Under the pieces are notes generated by a model. It saw nothing but the letters and a program-made list of their open reading frames with translations. It did not search any database and had not been told where the DNA came from. DNA of 55,615 nt from Sphaerochaeta sp. (GTDB taxonomy: Bacteria; Spirochaetota; Spirochaetia; Sphaerochaetales; Sphaerochaetaceae): positions 1-55,615 of the forward strand of contig JAEINL010000018.1 of NCBI GenBank assembly GCA_016342655.1, given 5' to 3'. Shown here in pieces: positions 6,711 to 15,855 of this stretch (positions are counted from its first letter, which is position 1; the number at the start of each line of letters is the position of its first letter). The position numbers and the translations under genes were made by a program.

Positions 6711-8825
6711 TCACTGAAAAGAGAATTCCCCTTGGACATCTTCACTCTTTTTCTTAGGTTTTTCCCCTTCCAGCAGGGAAAGGAAAGCCTCTTCATCCAC
6801 AACCTTGACACCGAGCTTGTTCGCTTGGACCAACTTGCTTCCAGATCCACTGCCTGCAAGAAGGTGGGTGGTCTTACCAGTGACAGAAGAAGTGGTGCGG
6901 CCTCCCCGTCTTCCTATCTCCTCCAAAGCAAGAGAGCGTGGATTGAAATGTTCAAACGAACCTGTCACGCACCACGTCTGGTTTGCAAAGCTCTGTACCA
7001 AGGAAGGAGCGTCAATTTTTTTCTCCTCAAAGTTCAGTCCTGCTTTGCGCAAACGCTCAATGCGAACACGCATGGAAGGATCTTTCAGGCCATCGATTAG
7101 AAGGCGGGCGCTCTTTGGCCCTATCTGCTTGATCGCAGTAAGTGTCTCTTCATCATCGCGATCAGCAATCTCTAAAAGCGCGTCCATGCTGATTATCCCA
7201 CTTTCCACCAGCAAGTCAGCAGCCTTTTTACCTATCTCCCCAATACCAAGGGAGACCAGCACACGCCTGAAGCTCTGGCTTTTACTCTTCTCTACCCCGG
7301 CCTTGATCGCGCTGATCTTCTTTTCACCAAAGCCTGGAGCATCACTGAGGGCTCTCTCGTAATCGAGGGTATAGATATCACTGACATCCTTAAGCAATCC
7401 AAGGTCTATGAGGGTGGTAATCGTCTCAGGTCCGAAAGAGTCGATGTCCATCTGGGCTTTCCCCACGAAAAACTTCAGGCGGGAGCTGACCTGGTCAGGA
7501 CAGGTGGGGTTGGGACAGAAGGTATGTGCTCCCCTGACCACTAGGGCTGTTGAACAACTCGGGCAAGTTTTGGGTAGGGTCCATACCTTGTTTCCCTCTT
7601 CATTCTTCTCTATCACCCGCTCCACAGCTGGGATCACATCCCCGCGTTTGGATATCTCTACGCTGTCGCCGATGGAGAGTTCCAGCATATCTATATAATC
7701 TTGGTTGTGCAGCGTAATATTGGAAATCGTCGAACCTCCGACCAGAACAGGGGCAACCCTGGCAACAGGGGTGATCCTTCCGGTCCTTCCCACCTGAACC
7801 TCAATATTCTCCACCACCGTCTGGGCCTGGGGAGACTCAAACTTATAGGCCAGAGCCCATCGGGGGTGGTGCTCGGTATAGCCGAGAATCTCCCGGACAG
7901 AGAGCTCATTGACCTTCATGACCAGACCGTCTATCTCATAAGGGAGGGCCGATCGTCTGGCTGTGTGTTCTTCCACATAGGCGTCAAGATCAGCATAGCA
8001 GAGTGCCTTCCCCCCCAGGGAGGCCTTCTCCAATCTCTTTTGGGAATCCTCCCGGCTTTTGCTGAAAAGGGCAATATTTGGATTGAGGGAGAAGCCATAG
8101 GAAGCAAGAGTGGCAAGTATGGAAATATGGTCAGAAAAAGTATGCTCGCCTTGCCAGAATCCCTCGTAGACATAGATTCTCAAGGGAACCTTGGCAACCT
8201 CACTACTTTTTATCCGTCTGATAGTCCCTGCCGCAAGGTTTCGGGGATTCGCATAGGGAGTCTCCATACGCTTGTTCAGGGTGAGAAACTCCTCCTTGGG
8301 AAGGAAGACCTCACCGCGCACAGCTACATGCTCCTGTTCAGGGATTCTCAGAGGTATTGAGGCGATAGTCTTCAAGTTTGCAGTCACATCATTGCCTACC
8401 AAACCATTGCCCCGTGTCACAGCCCGGACAAGTAGCCCTTTTTCGTAGTACAGGACGATGGACACCCCGTCCATCTTCTCTTCCACTACAAAGGAAAGCT
8501 CCTGGGCAACCTTGGCCTCTGTCTTGGCCATCCAGGAGGAGACCTCTTCACTCTTGTACGCCTTGTCAAGGCTCAACACCGGGATGGTATGCACAAAATC
8601 CGGAAACTCACTATTCAGGTCACTTCCCACTCTCTGCGAAGGAGAGTCAGGAAATCTGAGATGGGGATACTCTTCTTCCAACGTTTGCAGCTGGTCGAGG
8701 AGACGGTCATACTCAAGGTCGCTCACCAGGGGCCGTGCATCCACATAGTACGCTCTCTGATATGTTCTCAGGCTGTCTGAAAGGGTTTCTATCTCCAAAC
8801 GGGGGTCTCTCTTATGGGTGTTCAT
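6711..8825 (-). CDS. ligA: NAD-dependent DNA ligase LigA
   Basis: About 704 residues. It seals nicks in duplex DNA during replication and repair using NAD+. The domains are in standard order: domain Ia; adenylation domain with KMDG (Lys117 takes AMP); OB fold; a four-cysteine zinc finger (CPSCS...CPNPTC); helix-hairpin-helix repeats; and a C-terminal BRCT domain ending in a basic tail. KMDG replaces the common KIDG, a conservative change. I start at the ATG at 8825; a TTG at 8861 could add 12 residues and the ribosome-binding site does not decide strongly. First gene of the minus-strand run toward pfk, divergent from the xanthine-dehydrogenase-like operon. Confidence 0.96.
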   Translation of the reverse strand: MNTHKRDPRLEIETLSDSLRTYQRAYYVDARPLVSDLEYDRLLDQLQTLEEEYPHLRFPDSPSQRVGSDLNSEFPDFVHTIPVLSLDKAYKSEEVSSWMAKTEAKVAQELSFVVEEKMDGVSIVLYYEKGLLVRAVTRGNGLVGNDVTANLKTIASIPLRIPEQEHVAVRGEVFLPKEEFLTLNKRMETPYANPRNLAAGTIRRIKSSEVAKVPLRIYVYEGFWQGEHTFSDHISILATLASYGFSLNPNIALFSKSREDSQKRLEKASLGGKALCYADLDAYVEEHTARRSALPYEIDGLVMKVNELSVREILGYTEHHPRWALAYKFESPQAQTVVENIEVQVGRTGRITPVARVAPVLVGGSTISNITLHNQDYIDMLELSIGDSVEISKRGDVIPAVERVIEKNEEGNKVWTLPKTCPSCSTALVVRGAHTFCPNPTCPDQVSSRLKFFVGKAQMDIDSFGPETITTLIDLGLLKDVSDIYTLDYERALSDAPGFGEKKISAIKAGVEKSKSQSFRRVLVSLGIGEIGKKAADLLVESGIISMDALLEIADRDDEETLTAIKQIGPKSARLLIDGLKDPSMRVRIERLRKAGLNFEEKKIDAPSLVQSFANQTWCVTGSFEHFNPRSLALEEIGRRGGRTTSSVTGKTTHLLAGSGSGSKLVQANKLGVKVVDEEAFLSLLEGEKPKKKSEDVQGEFSFQ

Positions 8826-8857
8826 GCACCTATGGTACTCTCCCTCACCCCTGTTTT

Positions 8858-8880
8858 GCAAGCAGAGACCGCAAGCAGAG
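8858..8880. repeat. Tandem 10-bp direct repeat between ligA and the XDH-like operon
   Basis: GCAAGCAGAG occurs at 8858-8867 and again at 8871-8880, separated by ACC, giving a 13-base period. It lies in the divergent 123-bp gap, about 70-90 bases before the XDH-like start. It could be a regulator site for either direction, but no partner protein is indicated. Confidence 0.5.
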
Positions 8881-8948
8881 GAAGCTTTCTCTCATTGCAG
8901 ATAATGGTCCAACATGGTATCTTTCATAGCGAGAGAGGAAAGCATACC

Positions 8949-10925
8949 ATGGCAGACAGGAGAGAGCCCATCTACAAAGCAAACCTGCTTCACGGCATAG
9001 TCATAACCTCTGCCATCGAGGCCGGCAAGATCAGCGAGATCAAAATGCCGCCTTTGGACAACAACTATGTGCTGGTAACCACCCGGGACATCCCTGGAAC
9101 CAACCGGATACGGGTTCTGGACAACGCAACGGCACTGCTGACCTCTTCTCAAATTTCTTACCGAAAACAGCCCATCCTCGCCTTGTTTGGCTATGACAGC
9201 GAGTCGGTCCAACTCAAAAGCCGGGAAATAGAAATATCCTACAAAGAACCATCAGAAGCCCCTTCCACAAACATATCCTCCAAATCCGAGCAGATAGTAT
9301 CCTCTCCCTTCACCTACCGGTATGGGAATATGGAAGCAACCATCGCTGACGAAACACTACTGACCATGGAGCACACCTATCGCTACAGCGGAACCGGCTA
9401 TACCAACAGCAACCTCACCCGAATTAGCGTCGACCTCGAGGAGGACAAGCTGCATGTCTACCTGCCAACACAATGGCCAGCTCATGTGCGCGAGACCATC
9501 AGCGAAGTCACCACCTTTTCAAAAAAGAGGATCATCATACATCGTCTGCCCTTCTATGCCCCCCATGATGAGATGCTCATAGGCCCCACTGTCCTGGCAG
9601 CGATAGCTTCTGTCGCCGCGATCAAGGCACAGGGACCCGTACAACTGCAGTGTAAGATAGAGAATTACCGCCCAGAGATAACCATCGAACGCAAGAGTTG
9701 GTATTACCCTGAGGGGAAGCCACACGCAGAAGCCATATCAGTGATCGTAGACCAGGGGAGCGCTCCCATGTTCACAGAGGAAATGTCCAACCAGCTCATT
9801 GCAGGACTCGTGCCCATATATCCCTTGGAAGCTGTTTCTGTCTCCATCACCTTCAAGACAAGCAACAACCCTCCTGCACACTTCTTTGGAGACCTGGGCT
9901 ATTGTGATGCCCTCGCCTCAACTGAGAGCCATTACAATGAAATTGCCAGACTTACCGGCTATACTTCCTATGCCTGGAGGCTGAAGTTTGCTTCTGAGAA
10001 CAACTCCCATCTGCCGGTAATCAAATTCGACAAGCTTTCCAAGCTCAAGGATGTCATCACCGATGTGGCTACCCGTTCTGACTTCCAACGAAAAAGTGCA
10101 GCATACGAGCTGCAACAAAACATGAAGATACGCCTCTCTACCTTCTTCAATTACAGTAGGGGCGCCGCCATGGCGTGCGGACCAGGCATAAGCGGCTTCA
10201 GCAGCGAGTGCAAAAGCCTTCCTCAACAGTCAGTACAGGTACAGCTCAACCCCAACAACAAGGTTGAATGCAACACTTCCTTCTATACCAACGGAGCAAG
10301 CTCCGAAATCTGGAAGCAGATCATCTGTGAAGAGCTTGGCGTCGAGAAGGGAAACATCTCTTTCCCCAATGATGAGCAGGAGATGCTGGACAGCGGACCT
10401 TCGGTACTCTCCGCAAACAGCGGCAGGATGCCCCAACAGATCCAGAGGGCTTGTACCCAGATCAAAGAGAAGCGGTTCGTTCAGCCGCTGCCCATTTGCG
10501 AAAGCGTACTCAATGCCAGGATGGGAGGAGCCAAGGGTTCCTTATTCCTCTCCAACAGCTGGGTTGCCCTAGCCCTAGAATTGGAAATACAGGCAGTCAC
10601 TCTCCAACCAATGGTACGCAATATCTGGATTACCATATCCACAGGAAAAGTCTTTGACGAACACGCGCTTCGGAGCAAGATACGCCAGACCATCGTAAGT
10701 ACACTCAGAGAGGGGGGAGCCCTTCTTTCCAGTGATAAAAGCTTTACAATTGATATTGTCATCAAGGAGGAGGGGGACCAGGTATCCTCCTCGGTGACCA
10801 GTGCCCTGAAGGGTCTTGCCACAGCTGCATATGTATCTGCACTCCAACAGGCCTTGGGCTCCCACATTCCCAAGGTACCGGTGACAGGAGAAATCATCCT
10901 TGATGTAATGAGGTCAAACAAGTGA
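8949..10925 (+). CDS. Xanthine-dehydrogenase-like large subunit lacking the molybdopterin-site motifs
   Basis: 658 residues, homologous to the molybdenum subunit of the xanthine oxidase family along its whole length. Preserved landmarks include EHTYRY...PTQWPAHVR (141-181), NNPPAHFFGDLG (306-317, equivalent of N-x-P-x-A-F-R-G-x-G) and EELGV (461-465). The residues that define the family's chemistry are missing. The GGGFGGK loop is replaced by FYAPHDEM (202-209), the Arg of the FRG-G motif by Phe, and GQG by TNG (447-449). The C-terminal G-x-GE motif with the catalytic Glu reads KGLATAA (621-627). It is therefore unlikely to hydroxylate purines or bind molybdopterin in the normal way. The ATG at 8949 follows GAGAGAGGAAAG. 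The next gene overlaps by 4 bases. Confidence 0.82.
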   Translation: MADRREPIYKANLLHGIVITSAIEAGKISEIKMPPLDNNYVLVTTRDIPGTNRIRVLDNATALLTSSQISYRKQPILALFGYDSESVQLKSREIEISYKEPSEAPSTNISSKSEQIVSSPFTYRYGNMEATIADETLLTMEHTYRYSGTGYTNSNLTRISVDLEEDKLHVYLPTQWPAHVRETISEVTTFSKKRIIIHRLPFYAPHDEMLIGPTVLAAIASVAAIKAQGPVQLQCKIENYRPEITIERKSWYYPEGKPHAEAISVIVDQGSAPMFTEEMSNQLIAGLVPIYPLEAVSVSITFKTSNNPPAHFFGDLGYCDALASTESHYNEIARLTGYTSYAWRLKFASENNSHLPVIKFDKLSKLKDVITDVATRSDFQRKSAAYELQQNMKIRLSTFFNYSRGAAMACGPGISGFSSECKSLPQQSVQVQLNPNNKVECNTSFYTNGASSEIWKQIICEELGVEKGNISFPNDEQEMLDSGPSVLSANSGRMPQQIQRACTQIKEKRFVQPLPICESVLNARMGGAKGSLFLSNSWVALALELEIQAVTLQPMVRNIWITISTGKVFDEHALRSKIRQTIVSTLREGGALLSSDKSFTIDIVIKEEGDQVSSSVTSALKGLATAAYVSALQQALGSHIPKVPVTGEIILDVMRSNK

Positions 10926-11473
10926 AAATAGAGTGTACTATCGATGGGAAAGCCCTTTCTCTCTCAGTCAATTCCAACAAGCCCCTTTCGCTCATTCTTA
11001 TGGAAGATGTAGACAATCACTCGATGTTGTGCCATTGCAAAGGGGAAGCATGCGGAAACTGCATTGTCCTACTCAACGACGAAGCTGTTCTCAGTTGCGT
11101 AATCCCTGCCTTTCGACTGAAGGATGCAACTATCAGCACATTCGAAAGCTATCAGAAAACCAGGCTGTGCAGGGATATAGAGCGAGCCTACCAACGAAAT
11201 GGAAACACCCCATGCCCCAACTGCTACGCATCCAAGACCTTGATTATTGAATCCATTCTGCAAGGCCTTACCAACGTGCGTTCCACAAGGATAAATTCCC
11301 CTATCATAAGCCGACCAAGACCCACCCCAACTGCAGAAGATTCCTTGGATGAGCATGCCATCATACAGGAGCTCTCCTTAAACACCTGCCAGTGTATGCA
11401 CATGAGTGAACTCGTACAGATTGTCGAGACCGCACTCACCTTTAGGAGGCGCAAGCGTGTACGAAGGAATTAG
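10922..11473 (+). CDS. [2Fe-2S] subunit of the XDH-like complex
   Basis: 183 residues, two-cluster iron-sulfur subunit of the xanthine-dehydrogenase type. The plant-ferredoxin-type cluster has C39-x4-C44-x2-C47 and C59. The second, helical cluster has C98-x2-C101 and C156-x-C158. All eight ligands are present with family spacing. The Gln that precedes the second motif in active enzymes, where it contacts molybdopterin, is Pro here (PCPNC). Translation starts at GTG overlapping the large-subunit stop by 4 bases, so the subunits are coupled. Residues 120-145 form an extra Pro/Arg-rich linker. Electron transfer looks intact although the usual electron source site is not. Confidence 0.87.
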   Translation: MKIECTIDGKALSLSVNSNKPLSLILMEDVDNHSMLCHCKGEACGNCIVLLNDEAVLSCVIPAFRLKDATISTFESYQKTRLCRDIERAYQRNGNTPCPNCYASKTLIIESILQGLTNVRSTRINSPIISRPRPTPTAEDSLDEHAIIQELSLNTCQCMHMSELVQIVETALTFRRRKRVRRN

Positions 11474-12344
11474 GTCTCCAGTAATCCATACCCCAAAGAC
11501 ACAAAATGAATTCAACACCACCATCCTACGCTATCCCAATGCCCAAATCTGGGCAGGGGGGACCTACATAATGAGCCAAAAGGAGTACTACCCCAGTGAT
11601 TCCAAGGATGGGATCATCGACCTTGGAGGGATGGATGAGATAAAGAAAATCACCCGTAACGACCGTTTTGTAGAAATAGGCTCAATGGTCAGCGCCTCTC
11701 AGCTGCTCTATACGGGAAAGCTCGTCCTACCTGAAATCCTGCAGGAAACCCTAGAGACCCTCGCCTCGCAAATTGTCAGGCGCCAAATTACCATCGGCGG
11801 CTCCTTGTGCATCCCTGGGGTAAGGCTGGCGCTCTCCACCACCCTGGCTATCCTCGATGCTTCGGCTGAGTTCAAGTTCTTCCAGGAAGGACGGGTATCT
11901 ACCCACTGGATTCCTGTTGCCCGGATGTATGACAAAGAAGGTAAGCTTGCCCTCGGCTCTGAGAGAGCCCTACTGACAAGAATCCGTATCGGTCTGGATT
12001 ATGGGGACTTTCACTCGTTCGATACCGTTGAAGACCCTATCCGCAATATGGATAAGTGTGTTATATTCGCCTTCCAGGCAAAGCGGACGCAGAATTCGCT
12101 TAGCAAGGTGCAGTTCTGCATGAACTTTCCGACGAAAGCCTTTCATATGAGCAAGGACATCGAGTCAAAACTCTCCTCGCTCACCCTACCCATACGCCCT
12201 GAGCGGATAAACACGATTTCGTATGAGCTGGTTGCCGAACTGAGGAAGCAGCACAGCACTATTACCGAACTGCAGCTTGAAAGAGGACGAAGAATGTTTG
12301 AATCTGTTCTTCATGAATTAAACTCAAAGGCCCTGCAAACATAA
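11457..12344 (+). CDS. FAD-binding subunit of the XDH-like complex
   Basis: About 295 residues, CoxM/XdhB-type FAD subunit. The first FAD loop reads AGGTYIM (33-39, family AGGTDL) and the second TIGGSL (112-117, family TIGGN), preceded by LASQIVRRQ matching the IASxxIRN pattern. FAD binding is plausible, with some weakened positions. I take GTG at 11457 as start because TTTAGGAGG sits eight bases upstream; this overlaps the Fe-S gene end by 17 bases. The short stretch after the FAD region corresponds to the CO-dehydrogenase flavoprotein C-terminal domain. It completes a three-subunit large/Fe-S/FAD order and is followed 17 bases later by dnaE. Confidence 0.82.
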   Translation: MYEGIRSPVIHTPKTQNEFNTTILRYPNAQIWAGGTYIMSQKEYYPSDSKDGIIDLGGMDEIKKITRNDRFVEIGSMVSASQLLYTGKLVLPEILQETLETLASQIVRRQITIGGSLCIPGVRLALSTTLAILDASAEFKFFQEGRVSTHWIPVARMYDKEGKLALGSERALLTRIRIGLDYGDFHSFDTVEDPIRNMDKCVIFAFQAKRTQNSLSKVQFCMNFPTKAFHMSKDIESKLSSLTLPIRPERINTISYELVAELRKQHSTITELQLERGRRMFESVLHELNSKALQT

Positions 12345-12361
12345 TTATTGGAGCATATCTC

Positions 12362-15300
12362 ATGGAAGAACAGAAACAAGTATACGAGCCCTTCACGCAT
12401 TTGCATAACCATACGGACTTTTCCCTGCTCGACGGGGCTGCCCCAATCGAGCGCTACATGGCCAAGGCAAAAGCGCTGAACATGCAGAGCCTCGCCATCA
12501 CCGACCATGGGAACATGTTCGGTGCCTTGCGATTCTATTTTGCTGCAAAGAAAGCGGGCATCAATCCCATCATCGGGTGCGAGTTCTATTCCAACCCCAC
12601 AAGCAGATGGGAGAAGAGCATGGTAGGGGGTAAGAAACCCAACCAATACCATCTTATTCTTCTTGCAATGAATGAGAAGGGGTATCACAACCTCATGCGC
12701 CTCAACTCCCTTGCTTACACTGAGGGGTTCTATTTCAAGCCGAGAATCGATGATGAGCTGCTAGTGACATACAACGAAGGCCTGATCTGCCTCTCGGCCT
12801 GTCTGGGGGGAGAAATCCTACAGAACTTGCTGCGATCGCAGTACGATGAGGCCAAGGAGCGCGCACTCTGGTTCGCCTCTGTCTTCGATGATGATCGCTA
12901 CTACCTTGAGATGCAGGACCACGGCCTCACCGAGCAGAAAAAGACTAATCCCCTCCTGAAGAAGCTCAGTGAGGAGACCGGTATCCCCTTGGTCTGTACC
13001 AACGACATCCACTACATCGAAAAAAGTGATGCCAATGCCCAGGACCTGCTTCTTTGCATCGGCACCAACTCCAAAAAGAATGATCCTGACCGCATGCGTT
13101 TCCCCTGTCCGGAGTTCTATATGAAAAACTATCAGGAGATGCAAGCCCTTTTCTCCTGGTGCCCCCAAACGCTTTCCAATACACAAAGGATAGCTGAAAG
13201 GTGTAACATCGAGCTCCATCTACCCGGCCCCCTCCTGCCAGACTTCAAGGTACCTGAAGGTTTCTCCAACCCGGCGGAGTATCTGCGCCACGTCTCAAAC
13301 GAAGGGCTCAAGGAACGGTATGAAGAGATAACACAAGAGTTGCAGACAAGACTGGACTTTGAACTCGATGTCATCATCAACATGAAGTTCGAAGGATACT
13401 TTCTTATCGTCATGGACTACATCCAGTGGGCAAAGGACCATGATATCCCCGTAGGCCCCGGACGAGGCAGTGGTGCTGGCTCGATAGTGGCCTATAGCCT
13501 TGGAATCACCAATGTCGACCCCATCAAATACAACCTGCTCTTTGAACGGTTCCTCAATCCCGACCGTGTCAGCATGCCTGACTTTGATATCGACTTCTGC
13601 TATGAAAGGAGACAGGAGGTCATCAACTATGTCACCGAGCACTACGGAACAGAGCGCGTCGCCCAGATAGCAACCTTCGGCACCTTGAAGGCAAAGGCTG
13701 TAGTCAAGGATGTGGCAAGGGTGCTGGACATCCCCTACGACGAGTCCAACAACATCTGTAAGCTCATTCCAGAAGATCCCAAGATGAACCTTACCAAGGC
13801 CTTTGAGATGAGTAAGGAGCTTGTCGAGTTGGAAAAGCGAGGTGGAGTCTATGCAGAGCTCTTCGACGCCGCAAGAAGGCTTGAGGGCCTGAACCGTCAC
13901 ACATCAACCCATGCTGCAGGGGTGGTTATAGGAAAAGAGGACCTGGTCAACTATGTTCCCCTCTACCGTGACGCCAAGACCGGTGCCATCTCAACACAGT
14001 ACACCATGGACCTCATCGAGGAGTGCGGTCTGGTAAAGATGGACTTTTTGGGACTGAAGACCCTGACTCTGATAAAACATACCGAGGACCTGATCAAGAA
14101 ACGGGAACCCGACTTCAAGGCCGCAGATATCGATGAGAAGGATCCCAAGACCTTTGCAATGCTCTCCCGTGGGGAGAGTGCCGCTATCTTCCAGTTTGAA
14201 AGTGCCGGAATGCAAGGCATCCTCAAGGATGCCCAGCCTTCAGACATCGAGGACCTGGTTGCCCTCAACGCCCTGTATAGGCCGGGACCTATGGCCTATA
14301 TCCCCCAGTTCATCGGCTGCAAACGCGGAAGACAGCCCATCACCTATGCAGACCCTGAGCTGGAAGAGGAGCTGAAGACTACCTACGGTGTCATTGTCTA
14401 CCAGGAACAGGTCATGAAAGTTGCCCAGATTATAGCCGGCTATTCGCTGGGTAATGCTGACATCCTCAGGCGTATCATGGGCAAGAAGAAGGTTGCCGCC
14501 CTGGCAGAGGAGAAGGCCAAGTTCATCGCCGGGGCAAAAGCCTTGGGAAGGACTGAAAAGCATGCCATTGAGATTTTTGAAATGCTTGAGCCCTTTGCCG
14601 GCTATGGTTTCAACAAGTCCCATGCTGTAGCCTACTCGTTGGTCGCCTACCAGACAGCTTTTTTGAAAGCGAACTACCCCGCAGAATTCTGGGCGGCAAA
14701 CCTTACCAACGAGATGAACAGCCCAGACAAGTTCGTTGAATACCTGCAGGTGGCAAAAGATCAGGGCCTTGAGATCATGCCCCCTTCCATCAACTATTCA
14801 GACAAGCAATTCTCAGTAGTGGGCGATAAGATTGTCTACGGCCTTGCTGGCATCAAGAATGTGGGAGAAGGGGTGGTAGAACTCTTTGTGGCAGAGCGGG
14901 AAAAAAACGGGTCGTATAAGGACTTCTTGGATTTCCTTACCCGCATCGACTCTCGTTCAAGCAATTCAAAACTCCTTGAATCCCTTATTAAAGCAGGGGC
15001 TTTCGACACCATGGGAGTAAACCGCCCTACGCTGTTGGCAAATGTCGCTGAGGCTGTAACCTATGTGCAGAAACGCCGTGAAGAACGCTCCTTCGGGCAG
15101 ATATCCCTCTTTGATGAGGAGATTGAAGCACAGATGGACACCTTCTCCATGAAAGAGGTCGAAGACTGGGCTATCAACGAGAAACTGGAAACAGAGAAAG
15201 CCCTGCTCGGCTTCTACATTTCTGGGCATCCGATGGATGTATACAAGAAGGCAATACAAGAGAGGGTGACGGTAAATACTGCTAAGGGGGAGGACCTTCC

Positions 15301-15817
15301 CTTTGGGAGGCCGACCAATGTCATCGCCATGGTGAGCTCTATCAGGGCCTATACCACCAAGAAGGGTGATGTGATGGCTTTCCTACAGCTTACCGACCTG
15401 AACTCCACCTTCGATGCCACCCTCTTCCCCAAGACATTCACCCAGTTCAAGGAGGCCTTGCATGTGGATGGAATCTATGGCTTTACAGGGAACTTCGACA
15501 ACTCACGGGGGGGAGACAAGATATCCTTCCTGATCGAATCGATCTTCACCAATCCTGAGGATCTCGCACCCATGGCCGTAACAAAATGCCATATCGTGTT
15601 GGAAAAGTCCTTTTGCAAACCAGAAAAGATGACCATGCTTCGTGACTCCTGCCTCACCTGGGAGGGAAACTGCAAGGTGGAACTGATCATACGCGAAGGG
15701 GAAGGCTCTGCTAAGGACACCATTGCCTGTGGGGGAGAGTTCAAAGTGCGGTATTGTGATGGTTTTGAAAAAGAAGTACGGGATAATTCGGCAGTTATCG
15801 ATATTTGGTTCGACTAA
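12362..15817 (+). CDS. dnaE: DNA polymerase III alpha subunit
   Basis: 1151 residues, the replicative polymerase subunit. The N-terminal PHP domain (from about residue 12: HLHNHTD, then ITDHGN, GCEFY, NDIHYI) keeps metal-binding type residues, so an intrinsic phosphatase or proofreading activity is possible. The palm carries PDFDIDF. Finger and helix-hairpin-helix regions follow (LYRPGPMAYIPQF, GYGFNKSHAVAYS), then an OB-fold region near residues 990-1080. Length and order are normal for DnaE1. It begins 17 bases after the XDH-like FAD gene with GGAGC upstream, so transcripts from that operon probably reach it. A small CTAACA/TGTTAG hairpin (15814-15831) straddles the stop. Confidence 0.97.
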   Translation: MEEQKQVYEPFTHLHNHTDFSLLDGAAPIERYMAKAKALNMQSLAITDHGNMFGALRFYFAAKKAGINPIIGCEFYSNPTSRWEKSMVGGKKPNQYHLILLAMNEKGYHNLMRLNSLAYTEGFYFKPRIDDELLVTYNEGLICLSACLGGEILQNLLRSQYDEAKERALWFASVFDDDRYYLEMQDHGLTEQKKTNPLLKKLSEETGIPLVCTNDIHYIEKSDANAQDLLLCIGTNSKKNDPDRMRFPCPEFYMKNYQEMQALFSWCPQTLSNTQRIAERCNIELHLPGPLLPDFKVPEGFSNPAEYLRHVSNEGLKERYEEITQELQTRLDFELDVIINMKFEGYFLIVMDYIQWAKDHDIPVGPGRGSGAGSIVAYSLGITNVDPIKYNLLFERFLNPDRVSMPDFDIDFCYERRQEVINYVTEHYGTERVAQIATFGTLKAKAVVKDVARVLDIPYDESNNICKLIPEDPKMNLTKAFEMSKELVELEKRGGVYAELFDAARRLEGLNRHTSTHAAGVVIGKEDLVNYVPLYRDAKTGAISTQYTMDLIEECGLVKMDFLGLKTLTLIKHTEDLIKKREPDFKAADIDEKDPKTFAMLSRGESAAIFQFESAGMQGILKDAQPSDIEDLVALNALYRPGPMAYIPQFIGCKRGRQPITYADPELEEELKTTYGVIVYQEQVMKVAQIIAGYSLGNADILRRIMGKKKVAALAEEKAKFIAGAKALGRTEKHAIEIFEMLEPFAGYGFNKSHAVAYSLVAYQTAFLKANYPAEFWAANLTNEMNSPDKFVEYLQVAKDQGLEIMPPSINYSDKQFSVVGDKIVYGLAGIKNVGEGVVELFVAEREKNGSYKDFLDFLTRIDSRSSNSKLLESLIKAGAFDTMGVNRPTLLANVAEAVTYVQKRREERSFGQISLFDEEIEAQMDTFSMKEVEDWAINEKLETEKALLGFYISGHPMDVYKKAIQERVTVNTAKGEDLPFGRPTNVIAMVSSIRAYTTKKGDVMAFLQLTDLNSTFDATLFPKTFTQFKEALHVDGIYGFTGNFDNSRGGDKISFLIESIFTNPEDLAPMAVTKCHIVLEKSFCKPEKMTMLRDSCLTWEGNCKVELIIREGEGSAKDTIACGGEFKVRYCDGFEKEVRDNSAVIDIWFD

Positions 15818-15855
15818 CAGGAAAATGTTAGGTATCTTATGTACGGAGGATTACT

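Noticed and set aside
7701..8360. 219-codon plus-strand frame inside ligA
   Set aside because: Antisense shadow; no ribosome-binding site and no recognisable motif.
8949..12344. Annotation as a working xanthine dehydrogenase
   Set aside because: The molybdopterin-binding loops and catalytic Glu are not found, so the standard reaction should not be assigned.
13295..13900. 201-codon minus-strand frame inside dnaE
   Set aside because: Antisense shadow of a well-conserved gene; no start signals.
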